Made by a program: the position numbers and the translations under genes. DNA of 64,000 nt from Ascidiaceihabitans sp029251465 (GTDB lineage Bacteria > Pseudomonadota > Alphaproteobacteria > Rhodobacterales > Rhodobacteraceae). The stretch's first letter is position 1; each line of letters starts with the position of its first letter. Shown one piece after another: positions 24,501-33,486 of the stretch. Location of the stretch: the NCBI RefSeq assembly GCF_042932805.1, contig NZ_CP170633.1, positions 1,860,001-1,924,000 of the forward strand. The letters run 5' to 3'. Below the pieces are notes generated by a model that was given only the letters and a program-made list of their open reading frames with translations, did not search any database and was not told where the DNA came from.

Positions 24501-27500
24501 TTAGCGATCTTCAACATTGCTGTTTTGCCGGATTTTGGGTTCCGGGGTTTCGCTGGCTTCGGGCAGCAGTGCTTTGGGTGCTGTGGGTGTGGCAATCCCA
24601 TCCGCTGTTGCGGGCAATTTCGGTGCTGGCGCGCGGAACAAATCACGAAACATCCCCGGTGTAAGAGCGGACAGCGGATTGACCCGCACGGTCGGATTTT
24701 TCGCAGCCCCCGTCAGTGAATAGTTGAAACCGATCAACCCTTCGCCTTTGCGCGTCAGAATGCTGCCGATGCCGTTCAGCAGGTAGATCGGAGAAATCAC
24801 TCCTTGCATGTTCACCGTCCCCTGATCGACCGAATAAATCCCATCCATCGAAATGCCCATCGAGGGGCCGACAGCACTTGCTTCGGTCAAAGTCATCGTC
24901 GAGGGGGTCAATCGAAAGGCGGCTTCGACCTCGTTAAAGTGGATGCCAGAACCACCCATTTGTTCAAGCAAGCCGACGATGCTGAGCGCGTTCAACAAGG
25001 CCGCAATCGCGGGCGCGTCTTTGATACGGGTGTCTTGCACGTTAAGTTTGCCGTCGAACGCGCCGTCTTTGCCGACGGGCAAAAGGGTCAGCGACAAGGC
25101 ACCACCGCGCGCCTGTTTCAGCAATCCGGCAGAGGCAAAAATGCCGCCCGCGTCCTGAGAGGTGATGCGCACAGCGCTGCGCCCGTTTTGGGGCAACACG
25201 CGGCCTGACACTTGCGTGCCGCCATTCAGCGCGCCACTAAAAGAGCCGTCCAGCCCCGATTTTGTAGTGAATTCGCCGCGCATGTTGTTCAGCGCCAACG
25301 TGTCGGTGATTTGCAACCTGTCCAGACGGATGCGCATCGGCCCACCGGCCTCAGCATTGCCACCAGCCGACCCACCGGCCCCGAATTCCGCGCGGCGTAG
25401 ATCTAGCGTACCACCGGAAACTTCGATCGCGGGTGCCGCCCCTTTTCCACGCCCGACCAAGGTCACTGGTGCGTCCAGCCAATTGCCAACTTGCACACGA
25501 CCAAACGTCGCACGCTCTAGCCCGCCAGCCGCCGTGGTTGTGATGTTTCCGCGCGCCTTTAGGCCGGCCGCATCCAACGTCATCTCATCAACCGTGACCG
25601 CACCACCAAGGCGCGCCGTTAACTTTAGAGACCCGACTTGATTGGCGTTTTTGGACCAGCCTAGCGGCGCAAATCGCATCTGTAAGCCGCGCAAATTCGA
25701 GGCCAGCGTCAATTTTGGCGGCCCGTCTTTGGGCAACTCGACCGTCACGTCGCCGCGACCGGAACCGGTAATAAATCCTGTTGGCAGGCCGATGTTGAAT
25801 TCATCAATCGTGCGTTCCGACAGCTCGACTGTGCCGCGTACAACGCTGTTTCCGGACGCGGTTGTGCCGATGTCTTGTGCCCATGTCGCGTCAAATGGCA
25901 ACTGCCCGATGCGCCCTTGGCCACCGATTTTCACGCCGGAGTTTGAGGCTTGAACTTGTAAAACATCCGAGGCCAGGGTTTTGCCCGGCACCAGCGCTGA
26001 CGTGCGCACGGCGCGCAATTCGCCCTGCACGTCGTATTCGATCTCGTCGCGCGCGATCTGCTTTTTCAAGGGCAGCGCCAATGTGCCGGTCAGAACCGCG
26101 CGCCCGTCAGCCAGCGCAACGTCGAGCCCGGCTTTGTCCATGATTTCCAGCTTTTCCTGATTCAAAAGCGACAAAGCAGCGGTAACTGTGCTGTCGGATC
26201 GCAGGCGCGCTACGCTGGGGGCACCACCTTTGACCGTGATATCGGGAATGCTGAACGTCGATCCCGCCACATCAATCGCACCACCTTGCGGGGCCACAAT
26301 GCGCCCACCATCCACGGCCACAACAAAGCGGTTGTCCAACATGCTCGCCTGCCCGCGCGCCTTGGTGACAGGCGGCATGGTTTTGATCAGTCGCACGGTG
26401 GCATCCGCATAATCGAAACTGAAGAATGCGCTGACCGGAGTGTTGGGCGTTTTGCGCAGCGCAACCTCTGCATTGTGCAATGATCCAGCCAGAATATTCA
26501 TGTCGATCCAGTTGCGCGTGCCGCTTGCAAAACGATCCGGCCACAGCTGCAAAAGTCGTTCGGGTGCCAGCGTGTCGATCTGACCGTCAACGGCGAAACG
26601 CCAGCCTTCGGGGGCCGCACGCACATCACCACCAAAGCGCATGGTTTGCCCTTGGTCGTAGATCAGCATTTGGCCGACGCGCAGCACAAACGGGTCCAGT
26701 TGCAGCTGAAAATCCATGTCAGCACCGTCAAGTTGGCGTGGCTCTTCGTACAGGTTGCTGGGATTGATACCAAGGCCGGTCAATTCAAACTGGCCCGTCA
26801 AATCACTTAGCTTGCCGCTGTCGAGCCCCCCCAGAAATGCCTGTCCTTCGGCGCGGGTGGTGATCCATTCGCTTTTGACAAAAACCTCTGCAAAATCAAT
26901 CGTCTGGGATGCCGCATCGTAGGTAAAGTAACTGCGCGCGGATTGAAACGGGATCGGTTTTGTTGCTTGCGTCGGTTGCACCACACCGGCCCCGATTTGC
27001 AACGTCGCACTGAGCGGTGCAAGGGTGCCATCGCTGTCAACGCCGCCGCGCAAAGCCCCCGAAATCGGGGCGCGCAGCACATCAAGCCACGCCAAAGCCA
27101 GGCTTTGGGCCGCAATGTCTTTGGCGGCAACATCGGCAATGTTGATCCCGAATTCAGCCGCCGCATCACCGATCTGGCTGGTGTAATTCGCCTCAACAGT
27201 GGCCACGCCCGCCCCCCCGCTAAGCACAGCAAGATCCGCGGACAGTCGCAGTTCCTCACCATCGCGGTTCAGACGCAGCCGGCCCCCGTCGACCACCCAG
27301 GCTTGTTCGGTGCGCACGTCCTCGAATTGCAAGGTCAGCGCCTGAATGTCCGCAGATCTGAAATTGCCAAGCGCCGGCGTTTCAAAGGCCGCATCCAATC
27401 GTTCAATCAAGTCCGGCAGGCTGATAAAATTCTGCTCAGAGCTGCTCAGTTCAGTGCCGCCGCGCAGGATGATCTGACCGTCTTTTTCGCGCTGCATCGA

Positions 27501-27926
27501 CACGACAACGCCGGTCAGTAGCATCGTTTTCAGCTTGGCTTGACCCTGAAAGAGCGCGCGTTTGGACAGGTCCGCCTCAAATTCCGAGAACGACAACATG
27601 TTTGCGCCTTGGTCATCCAACAGATTGACGTTTTGCAGGCGCACGTGTGGCTGCCAGCCATCGCGCAGCGTAAATTGCACATCGCCAAATTGCAGGTTCA
27701 TGCCCGGCAATGCCTCAGCGGCGCGCTGTTCGATGCGCGCCCGCGCCCAATCTGGCGCAGTCAGCGTCTGACCCGTCACCGCAATCACGCAAAGACCGAT
27801 GACAATTGCCACCCCCATGATCCCGCTTAGCAACCACGCACAAAAGCGGCGCAAAAGACGCCGTTTGGGTTTGATCCCAATAGGGTCGACGGGTGTGTCG
27901 GCCTGAATTTCGGTCGGGGTCGCCAT
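24501..27926 (-). CDS. Large AsmA-like / DUF3971 envelope protein
   Basis: A 1141-residue protein with a basic cytoplasmic N-terminus (KPKRRLLRRF), one membrane span at about residues 30-52, and a long beta-rich periplasmic region. It belongs to the AsmA-like/YhdP group (DUF3971 region in the first half, AsmA-type repeats and the motif GVISPIYLLNGIGSILTRKG near the C-terminus). This group is related to bridge-like lipid transporters between the inner and outer membranes. The end is a Pro/Glu-rich tail (about residues 1105-1141). It is followed 21 bp later by queA. The exact role is not established; the family call is secure. Confidence 0.88.
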   Translation of the reverse strand: MATPTEIQADTPVDPIGIKPKRRLLRRFCAWLLSGIMGVAIVIGLCVIAVTGQTLTAPDWARARIEQRAAEALPGMNLQFGDVQFTLRDGWQPHVRLQNVNLLDDQGANMLSFSEFEADLSKRALFQGQAKLKTMLLTGVVVSMQREKDGQIILRGGTELSSSEQNFISLPDLIERLDAAFETPALGNFRSADIQALTLQFEDVRTEQAWVVDGGRLRLNRDGEELRLSADLAVLSGGAGVATVEANYTSQIGDAAAEFGINIADVAAKDIAAQSLALAWLDVLRAPISGALRGGVDSDGTLAPLSATLQIGAGVVQPTQATKPIPFQSARSYFTYDAASQTIDFAEVFVKSEWITTRAEGQAFLGGLDSGKLSDLTGQFELTGLGINPSNLYEEPRQLDGADMDFQLQLDPFVLRVGQMLIYDQGQTMRFGGDVRAAPEGWRFAVDGQIDTLAPERLLQLWPDRFASGTRNWIDMNILAGSLHNAEVALRKTPNTPVSAFFSFDYADATVRLIKTMPPVTKARGQASMLDNRFVVAVDGGRIVAPQGGAIDVAGSTFSIPDITVKGGAPSVARLRSDSTVTAALSLLNQEKLEIMDKAGLDVALADGRAVLTGTLALPLKKQIARDEIEYDVQGELRAVRTSALVPGKTLASDVLQVQASNSGVKIGGQGRIGQLPFDATWAQDIGTTASGNSVVRGTVELSERTIDEFNIGLPTGFITGSGRGDVTVELPKDGPPKLTLASNLRGLQMRFAPLGWSKNANQVGSLKLTARLGGAVTVDEMTLDAAGLKARGNITTTAAGGLERATFGRVQVGNWLDAPVTLVGRGKGAAPAIEVSGGTLDLRRAEFGAGGSAGGNAEAGGPMRIRLDRLQITDTLALNNMRGEFTTKSGLDGSFSGALNGGTQVSGRVLPQNGRSAVRITSQDAGGIFASAGLLKQARGGALSLTLLPVGKDGAFDGKLNVQDTRIKDAPAIAALLNALSIVGLLEQMGGSGIHFNEVEAAFRLTPSTMTLTEASAVGPSMGISMDGIYSVDQGTVNMQGVISPIYLLNGIGSILTRKGEGLIGFNYSLTGAAKNPTVRVNPLSALTPGMFRDLFRAPAPKLPATADGIATPTAPKALLPEASETPEPKIRQNSNVEDR

Positions 27927-28067
27927 GTTTTTGGTCGTGTCTGCTTTCTCTTTGGCTTTATTGTTGGGACGTTAGCCCTAAATTGCCCATTCACATACGG
28001 GTGCGCCACGTTTACGACGAAATCGTGAAAATCCCATCACACAAACACATTTCCTCATGAGGTTCTT

Positions 28068-28529
28068 ATGATCGAAGTCTCTGCCCCTGCCCCTGATTTC
28101 ACATTGCCGCAAACGACGGGCGAAGATGTGACCCTGTCGGCCCTCAAAGGGCACGCTGTGGTTCTTTTTTTCTATCCGCGCGATGATACGCCGGGCTGCA
28201 CCAAGGAATCCATCGCATTTTCCGAGCACTTGCAAGAGTTTGCCGATGCAGGCGCGCTGGTGTTCGGGGTCTCAAAGGACAGTGTCGCAAAACACGGGAA
28301 GTTCACCACCAAACATGATTTGACGGTGCCGTTGCTGTCGGATGAACATGGAACTGTGTGCGAAGATTACGGCGTTTGGAAAGAAAAGAACATGTACGGC
28401 AAGGTCTACATGGGAATTGAGCGGACAACTGTTTTGATTGGTGCGGACGGTGTGATCGCGCAGATTTGGCCAAAGGTTAAGGTGCCGGGCCACGCCGAGG
28501 CGGTTCTTACGGCTGTAAAGGCGCTGTGA
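28068..28529 (+). CDS. bcp: Thiol peroxidase of the BCP/PrxQ family
   Basis: A 153-residue peroxiredoxin that reduces hydrogen peroxide and organic peroxides. It starts MIEVSAPAPDFTLPQTTGED and has the active motif YPRDDTPGCTKESIAF with peroxidatic Cys44. The resolving Cys found five residues later in many family members is absent; one other Cys is present in GTVCEDYG. It may thus act as a one-Cys form or use that other Cys. The stop overlaps the ATG of the DUF455 gene (TGATG), so the two are translationally coupled. AsmA is divergent upstream. Confidence 0.95.
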   Translation: MIEVSAPAPDFTLPQTTGEDVTLSALKGHAVVLFFYPRDDTPGCTKESIAFSEHLQEFADAGALVFGVSKDSVAKHGKFTTKHDLTVPLLSDEHGTVCEDYGVWKEKNMYGKVYMGIERTTVLIGADGVIAQIWPKVKVPGHAEAVLTAVKAL

Positions 28530-29338
28530 TGTTGCCACTGGCGCAAATGGCGGTGAATGTTTTAACGACGGCGGATGGTCGCGAGAAAACGGCGTTGTCG
28601 CGCAAGTACGCGGCGGAGTGGCAAGCCGCCCGCGCCCGTGGCGAAACGCCCGGGATTGGCCGCGCGGATCCACCGATGCAGCCTGCGCGCCCTGAAAAAC
28701 CTGAATTGCTGTCGCCGCGTGATGTGCCACATCGCAAGCCTGGCACCCCTGAGGGGCGCATCGCGTTGCTGCATGCGGTCGCGCATATCGAGTTGAACGC
28801 GGTGGACCTGCATTGGGACATCATTCCGCGCTTTGCCCACGTCAAAATGCCGATGGGATACTACGACGATTGGGTGAAAGCTGCAGATGAAGAATCCAAA
28901 CATTTCAACCTGATGGCAGACTGTCTTGAGGAAGTTGGCAGTCACTATGGGGCGCTTCCTGCCCACGCCGGCATGTGGCGCGCAGCCGAGGATACGGCGG
29001 ATGATTTCATGGGGCGCTTGGCTGTAGTGCCGATGGTTCTTGAGGCCCGCGGGCTAGACGTGACACCCAACATGATCCGCCTGTTCAAACAGGCCAAAGC
29101 AACCAGTGCCGTCGCCGCACTTGAAACCATCTACTCAGAAGAGGTCGCGCATGTGGCCTATGGATCAAAGTGGTTTCACTTTTTGTGCGGGCGCAACGAT
29201 CTTGACCCGAAACAAGCCTTTCACGAATTGGTCCAGACGTATTTTCACGGTGCGCTGAAGCCGCCCTTCAACGAGGAAAAACGGGCCGAGGCCGGTATCC
29301 CCCCGGATTTCTATTGGCCGCTTGCTGTTTCAACCTGA
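28529..29338 (+). CDS. DUF455 ferritin-like domain protein
   Basis: A 269-residue protein of the DUF455 family, predicted to be a ferritin-like helical bundle with a di-metal site. Candidate ligands are in HAVAHIELNAVDLHWD (His and Glu), ADEESKHFNLMADCLEE (Glu and His) and YSEEVAHVAYGSKW (Glu and His), the repeated ExxH pattern expected of such a site. The ATG at 28529 overlaps the bcp stop by one base. Co-expression with a peroxidase suggests an oxidative-stress or iron role, which is inference. The family's function is unproven. Confidence 0.88.
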   Translation: MLPLAQMAVNVLTTADGREKTALSRKYAAEWQAARARGETPGIGRADPPMQPARPEKPELLSPRDVPHRKPGTPEGRIALLHAVAHIELNAVDLHWDIIPRFAHVKMPMGYYDDWVKAADEESKHFNLMADCLEEVGSHYGALPAHAGMWRAAEDTADDFMGRLAVVPMVLEARGLDVTPNMIRLFKQAKATSAVAALETIYSEEVAHVAYGSKWFHFLCGRNDLDPKQAFHELVQTYFHGALKPPFNEEKRAEAGIPPDFYWPLAVST

Positions 29339-29522
29339 GAGGTAGCGCACAAGCCCTTTTGAATAGGCGGTTTTTTGCCAATATGCCACAATCCCGCCTA
29401 GGGATTCGAATCGGGTGATCAAGAGGGTTGCCCGATGCCGCCCCACTGTCTATTCCAATATCTTATGCGCGCGCGGGCTTTGACTGCGTCGTGATGAGTG
29501 GGATGGGAAAAGGGTACGCTGC

Positions 29523-30851
29523 GTGCGAACACGTCTAGGAGCAAAACTGCATATTGTTCTGGAACGCTATTTTCCAGAACGTCGTGTCTTTCTTAAATCA
29601 GACACTGACACACGATTTATTCGCCTGCGTCCGGGCACCCAGCTGATCGCCTATGCGGGTGGTGCGCTGTTGGTTGCATGGGCTATTGTTGCGACAGCCA
29701 TCATCCTGATGGACAGCATCGGGTCGGGCAATTTCCGCGAACAAGCGAAACGCGATCAAAACAACTATCAGGCGCGCCTGAATGAATTGTCTTCGCAACG
29801 TGACAGCCGTGCGACCGAAGCTGTCGCCGCCCAAAACCGGTTTAACGCCGCCCTCGCCCAGATTTCCGTGATGCAATCCGAACTGCTGGATTCCGAAACC
29901 CGCCGTCGCGAGCTGGAAACCGGTATCGAGGTGATCCAATCGACCTTGCGTGGCACGATGAAAGATCGTGAGGCTGCGCGCAGCAAACTGGCTGATGCCC
30001 AGGAACAGCTGAATGGTGGTGCCGGAACCGCGCTGGCCAGTGCTGGTGCGGGTGCCTCGATGGGGTTTGTCGCCGAAGCCTTGGCCAAAACCGCTGCCGA
30101 ACGCGATCAGGTCATTCTGGATTCCCAAGACGCCCTGTTGGCCGCCGACGAAATGGCGCAGCAAATCTCGGTCATGAAAGAACAAAACGACGCAATTTTC
30201 CGCCAGTTGGAAGACGCGATGACAGTCTCTGTCGCCCCGCTTGATAAAATGTTCCGCGCCGCTGGCATGCCTACCGACCGGATTATCGAACAGGTGCGCC
30301 GTGGTTATTCAGGTCAAGGTGGCCCGCTGACGCCGCTGTCGTTCTCGACCCGTGGTCAGGAACCGACGGCCGACACGCTGCGTGCCAACCGTTTGTTGGA
30401 CCAAATGGACCGCTTGAACCTTTACCGGATCGCCGCGCAAAAAGCGCCGTTTGCGAATCCTGTGAAGGACGCGTTCCGCTTTACTTCGAAATTTGGCCCG
30501 CGACGTGACCCGAAAACCGGCGGGCGTCGTATGCACAAAGGCGTCGATTTCGCCGCCGCGAATGGCACCCCGCTGTATGCCACAGCGGACGGTGTTGTGA
30601 CTCACTCCGGATGGTCCTCAGGATATGGACGTCTGGTTAAGATACAGCATGAATTTGGCATCGAAACACGCTACGCCCACATGAGCAAACTTCGCGTAAA
30701 AGTTGGTCAAAGGGTATCGCGTGGACAACGCATTGGTGATATGGGAGCCTCAGGACGCGTTACCGGTGTCCATCTCCATTACGAAGTGCGTGTAGGTGGT
30801 AAAGCTGTGAATCCAATGATCTATATCAAGGCTGCAAACGATGTTTTCTAA
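29523..30851 (+). CDS. M23 family metallopeptidase with coiled coil, membrane-anchored
   Basis: A 442-residue protein beginning at GTG. After a short basic cytoplasmic part there is one membrane span (about residues 38-62), a long coiled coil (about 72-165), and a C-terminal LytM/M23 zinc peptidase domain. The zinc ligands are visible in HKGVDFAAANG (near residue 338) and HLHYEVRVGG. M23 proteins of this build cut peptidoglycan cross-links or, if inactive, activate amidases; here the HxxxD and HxH motifs are intact. The last 11 bases overlap the bactofilin gene, a pairing known elsewhere to shape cells. Confidence 0.93.
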   Translation: MRTRLGAKLHIVLERYFPERRVFLKSDTDTRFIRLRPGTQLIAYAGGALLVAWAIVATAIILMDSIGSGNFREQAKRDQNNYQARLNELSSQRDSRATEAVAAQNRFNAALAQISVMQSELLDSETRRRELETGIEVIQSTLRGTMKDREAARSKLADAQEQLNGGAGTALASAGAGASMGFVAEALAKTAAERDQVILDSQDALLAADEMAQQISVMKEQNDAIFRQLEDAMTVSVAPLDKMFRAAGMPTDRIIEQVRRGYSGQGGPLTPLSFSTRGQEPTADTLRANRLLDQMDRLNLYRIAAQKAPFANPVKDAFRFTSKFGPRRDPKTGGRRMHKGVDFAAANGTPLYATADGVVTHSGWSSGYGRLVKIQHEFGIETRYAHMSKLRVKVGQRVSRGQRIGDMGASGRVTGVHLHYEVRVGGKAVNPMIYIKAANDVF

Positions 30852-31353
30852 GAGCAAAATCAACGAACCTGGCCCCAAAGACGACGCGGCGCCATCAAAA
30901 CCAGCGGCACCTGCAGCCCCAGCGGCAGCAACCTCCGCCCCTAAACCCAACGAATTCAAGGCAAGCGCCCCCAAGGCCAAGCCTGCTGCCTCAGTGCTGT
31001 CCACTGACCTGCACGTCACAGGCAACATGAAGACAACCGGCGACATCCAAGTCGAAGGCACAGTAGAGGGCGACATTCGCGCGCACCTGCTGACCATCGG
31101 TGAGACCGCAACAATCAAAGGCGAAGTGATTGCCGATGACGTTGTGATCAACGGCCGTATCGTTGGCCGTGTGCGTGGCCTGAAGGTCCGTCTGACATCA
31201 ACTGCGCGGGTCGAGGGTGACATCATTCACAAGACCATCGCGATTGAATCCGGTGCCCATTTCGAAGGCTCCGTGCAACGTCAGGACGACCCGCTGAACA
31301 CAGGCTCTTCCAAGCCTATTCCAGCAGCAGCGCCAAAGCCTCAGCAAGGCTAA
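30841..31353 (+). CDS. Bactofilin (polymer-forming cytoskeletal protein)
   Basis: A 170-residue bactofilin. The N-terminus is Pro/Ala-rich and disordered; the central right-handed beta-helix covers about residues 55-145 (LHVTGNMKTTGDIQVEGTVE, GDIRAHLLTIGETATIKGEV, VVINGRIVGRVRGLKVRLTS, ARVEGDIIHKTIAIESGAHF). It polymerises on the membrane without nucleotides. The ATG lies inside the end of the M23 peptidase gene, so the two are coupled, and in other bacteria such a pair localises peptidoglycan cutting. A terminator follows at 31376. Confidence 0.95.
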   Translation: MFSKSKINEPGPKDDAAPSKPAAPAAPAAATSAPKPNEFKASAPKAKPAASVLSTDLHVTGNMKTTGDIQVEGTVEGDIRAHLLTIGETATIKGEVIADDVVINGRIVGRVRGLKVRLTSTARVEGDIIHKTIAIESGAHFEGSVQRQDDPLNTGSSKPIPAAAPKPQQG

Positions 31354-31642
31354 GCGTCTCACAATAGAAATTCAGAAAGGCATCGCGGGAAACTGCGGTG
31401 CCTTTTTTGATATTCGCGCCAGGAACAATCTCGCCAGCCGCCCCCACTTGCAGCTCAAGCCCGCCGCTGTTATCCAGACAGCATGCTTGGCAATACAGCC
31501 GGGCAATGGAGTTTTTATGTTTACGATTGCGGGAAACCGCTAAGTCCTGAATGCCAGGACACCCTAGCCAAATAGAACCTGCGCATTGCGTGTCAGGTTC
31601 GCTTTTTTGCATGGCTCGTGAACGCTCAGTATTCCACAGCAA
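31316..31642 (-). CDS. Possible small Cys-containing protein, opposite strand
   Basis: A 108-codon minus-strand frame whose 3' end overlaps the bactofilin 3' end by 38 bp. Its later part (HKNSIARLYCQACCLDNSGG, then an amphipathic end LSLAEALALLLE) looks more protein-like than a random frame and has a CQACC cluster, but the first third is poor and a shorter start near 31528 may be used. The bactofilin terminator lies inside it, which counts against it. I do not recognise a family. Treat as doubtful. Confidence 0.3.
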   Translation of the reverse strand: MLWNTERSRAMQKSEPDTQCAGSIWLGCPGIQDLAVSRNRKHKNSIARLYCQACCLDNSGGLELQVGAAGEIVPGANIKKGTAVSRDAFLNFYCETLSLAEALALLLE

Positions 31643-31726
31643 TGAGTGATTTAGATGCGGGTTTATGCGCCCGTTGCACTGCGCAATATTGGCGCGTGTG
31701 ACGATACTGAGAAAGACGAAAGACCG
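31354..31726. other. Intergenic stretch between bactofilin and GNAT genes
   Basis: This 373-bp region has no certain gene. It holds the bactofilin terminator (31376-31408) and the doubtful minus-strand frame ending at 31316; the GNAT promoter should be near its right end. Confidence 0.5.
31376..31408 (+). terminator. Rho-independent terminator after bactofilin
   Basis: AAAGGCATCGC (31376-31386) pairs with GCGGTGCCTTT (31395-31405), one G-T pair, 8-nt loop, followed by further T residues. It is 23 bp past the bactofilin stop. Confidence 0.85.
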
Positions 31727-32188
31727 ATGAAAATACGATCAACAAAGCACGACGATATCGCCGCCTTGCAGGAGGTGCTTGACGGCACCGCGCTTTTCCC
31801 AAGTGAAATGCTGCCTGACATGGTGGGCGGTTTTCTATCTGAAAATGACAGCGCCGATATCTGGCTGACATGCGAGGCTGACGGCAAGCCCGTCGGGTTT
31901 TGCTATGCAGTTCCGGAAGAGCTGGCTGACGGGGCGTGGAACATGCTCGCCATCGCTGTCTTGCCAAGCGCGCAAGGCAACGGCTGCGGCTGTGCGATCA
32001 CGGCACATCTGGAAACAGAGCTAAGGGAACGCGGAGCACGCATCCTGATCGCTGACACGTCAGGAACGGATGAATTCGCGCAAACCCGCGCATTCTATCA
32101 AAAGAACGGATACAGCGAAGAGGCCCGTATTCGAGATTTCTGGGCACCGGGAGACGACAAAGTCGTCTTTTGGAAGTCGCTGGCCTAA
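31727..32188 (+). CDS. GNAT family N-acetyltransferase
   Basis: A 153-residue acetyltransferase. It starts MKIRSTKHDDIAALQEVLDG; the ATG at 31727 is where similarity begins and an upstream start at 31655 adds only non-conserved residues. The acetyl-CoA binding motif is present as LAIAVLPSAQGNGCGCAIT (the usual QxxGxG), followed by ADTSGTDEFAQTRAFYQKNGY, typical of GNATs that end in the NxxAxxFYxKxGF pattern. The substrate is unknown. It is convergent with the cyclophilin pair across two hairpins. Confidence 0.88.
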   Translation: MKIRSTKHDDIAALQEVLDGTALFPSEMLPDMVGGFLSENDSADIWLTCEADGKPVGFCYAVPEELADGAWNMLAIAVLPSAQGNGCGCAITAHLETELRERGARILIADTSGTDEFAQTRAFYQKNGYSEEARIRDFWAPGDDKVVFWKSLA

Positions 32189-32203
32189 ATCGGACACAAA
32201 GTC

Positions 32204-32230
32204 CTGGCCCGCCGAGTGTGCGCGGGCCAG
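32204..32230. terminator. GC-rich hairpin between convergent genes
   Basis: CTGGCCCGC (32204-32212) pairs perfectly with GCGGGCCAG (32222-32230), with a 9-nt loop. There is no T-run, so terminator function for the GNAT or cyclophilin transcripts is uncertain. Confidence 0.45.
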
Positions 32231-32250
32231 TGACAGGTTTATGCAAGCCC

Positions 32251-32273
32251 GTAAGGTGCGCGTGTCGCGCACC
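32251..32273. repeat. REP-like palindrome, second copy
   Basis: GTAA is followed by GGTGCGCG (32255-32262), loop TGT and CGCGCACC (32266-32273). It matches the element at 4831-4853 at 20 of 23 positions, with a G/C swap on both arms that keeps pairing. Both copies lie between convergent genes. Confidence 0.6.
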
Positions 32274-32281
32274 CCGCCAGT

Positions 32282-32836
32282 TTACTTGATTGCAGTGACC
32301 TTTTTCATAACATCCGGTGCCCCTATCATGGCACCGTTTGGACCCAAGCCGCGCTTGATTTTATCCACGACATCTTGGCCGCCTGTCACTTTGCCAACGA
32401 CAGTGTACTGCCCTGACAATGACGGGTACGGGCCAAACATGATGAAAAACTGGCTGTTGGCGCTGTTCACGTCTTGCGAGCGTGCCATGCCAACAATGCC
32501 TGCAGCATCATATTGGATGTCAGAGAATTCCGCGTCGATCTTGCCCATTTCGGACCCGCCGCGACCAGCAAGACGGATATCACCATCCATGTTGCCGTAT
32601 TGCACGTCGCCTGTTTGCGCCATAAAGCCGTCGATCACGCGGTGGAACACCACGCCATCGTACTGCCCGTCTGTGGCCAATGCGGTAATACGCTCGGCGT
32701 GATTTGGGGCGATGTCCTCGAACAAATCGATCGTGATGGTGCCATTGGCCCCTTCACCTTCGACTTCGATCTGGATGCCAGAGGCAACCGCTGGACTGGC
32801 CAGCAGCGCCACAGCAAATGCGAGCTTACTCAGCAT
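32282..32836 (-). CDS. Cyclophilin-type peptidyl-prolyl isomerase, exported
   Basis: A 184-residue cyclophilin with a signal peptide (MLSKLAFAVALLASPAVASG), so it probably acts in the periplasm on folding of exported proteins. The catalytic core reads VVFHRVIDGFMAQTGDVQYG (catalytic Arg in FHRVI) and ANSQFFIMFG, the classic bacterial signature. Its ATG overlaps the end of the cytosolic copy upstream by 11 bp, so the two are coupled. The gene is convergent with the GNAT gene. Confidence 0.94.
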   Translation of the reverse strand: MLSKLAFAVALLASPAVASGIQIEVEGEGANGTITIDLFEDIAPNHAERITALATDGQYDGVVFHRVIDGFMAQTGDVQYGNMDGDIRLAGRGGSEMGKIDAEFSDIQYDAAGIVGMARSQDVNSANSQFFIMFGPYPSLSGQYTVVGKVTGGQDVVDKIKRGLGPNGAMIGAPDVMKKVTAIK

Positions 32837-33335
32837 CTGCGGCCACTTTCACGCTGATCATGCGATCAGGTTCCGCTGGTGGCTCGCCGCGCGTCAACGC
32901 ATCGACATGTTCCATGCCGCTCATGACTTGGCCATAGACTGTGTACTGGCCGTTCAGGAATGCGTTGTCACCAAAGTTGATGAAAAACTGGCTGTTGGCG
33001 GAATCAGGGTTGGCAGAACGTGCCGCGCCAATGGATCCACGTGCGTGTGGCACTTTGGAAAATTCGGCTGGCAGATCATCGTAGGAGGACCCACCGGTGC
33101 CAGCCATGCGGATGTTAAACCCGTCTTCCATGTCGCCGTGCTGTACGTCGCCTGTTTGCGCCATAAAGCCGTCGATTACGCGGTGGAATGCGACGTTGTC
33201 GTACTCGCCTGCGCGCACCAGCGTTTTCATACGCTCGACGTGTTTCGGGGCGATCTTTGGCAGCAATTCGATGGTGACGGTGCCACCTTTCAGCTCCATC
33301 AGGATCGTGTTTTCGGGATCTTTAATATCGGCCAT
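32826..33335 (-). CDS. Cyclophilin-type peptidyl-prolyl isomerase, cytosolic
   Basis: A 169-residue cyclophilin without a signal peptide. It starts MADIKDPENTILMELKGG and carries VAFHRVIDGFMAQTGDVQHG and ANSQFFINFGD, including the catalytic Arg. The usual short alphaproteobacterial form is about this length. It lies upstream of, and overlaps, the exported cyclophilin gene, suggesting an old tandem duplication with one copy gaining export. It is divergent from pgk, about 150 bp away. Confidence 0.95.
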   Translation of the reverse strand: MADIKDPENTILMELKGGTVTIELLPKIAPKHVERMKTLVRAGEYDNVAFHRVIDGFMAQTGDVQHGDMEDGFNIRMAGTGGSSYDDLPAEFSKVPHARGSIGAARSANPDSANSQFFINFGDNAFLNGQYTVYGQVMSGMEHVDALTRGEPPAEPDRMISVKVAADAE

Positions 33336-33486
33336 TTGGCTCTCCTGTCATCTGTCTGGGATGTTACCTAAAGCGCGCGGGACCAATTGCCAAGGCAAGC
33401 CCGCACACATCTGGGCGAGATGATTGACCTTCGGCCCGTTTCAGGCAACACAACGCCTAGAATTGGGTAAAAAAGGATCGCGCAAG

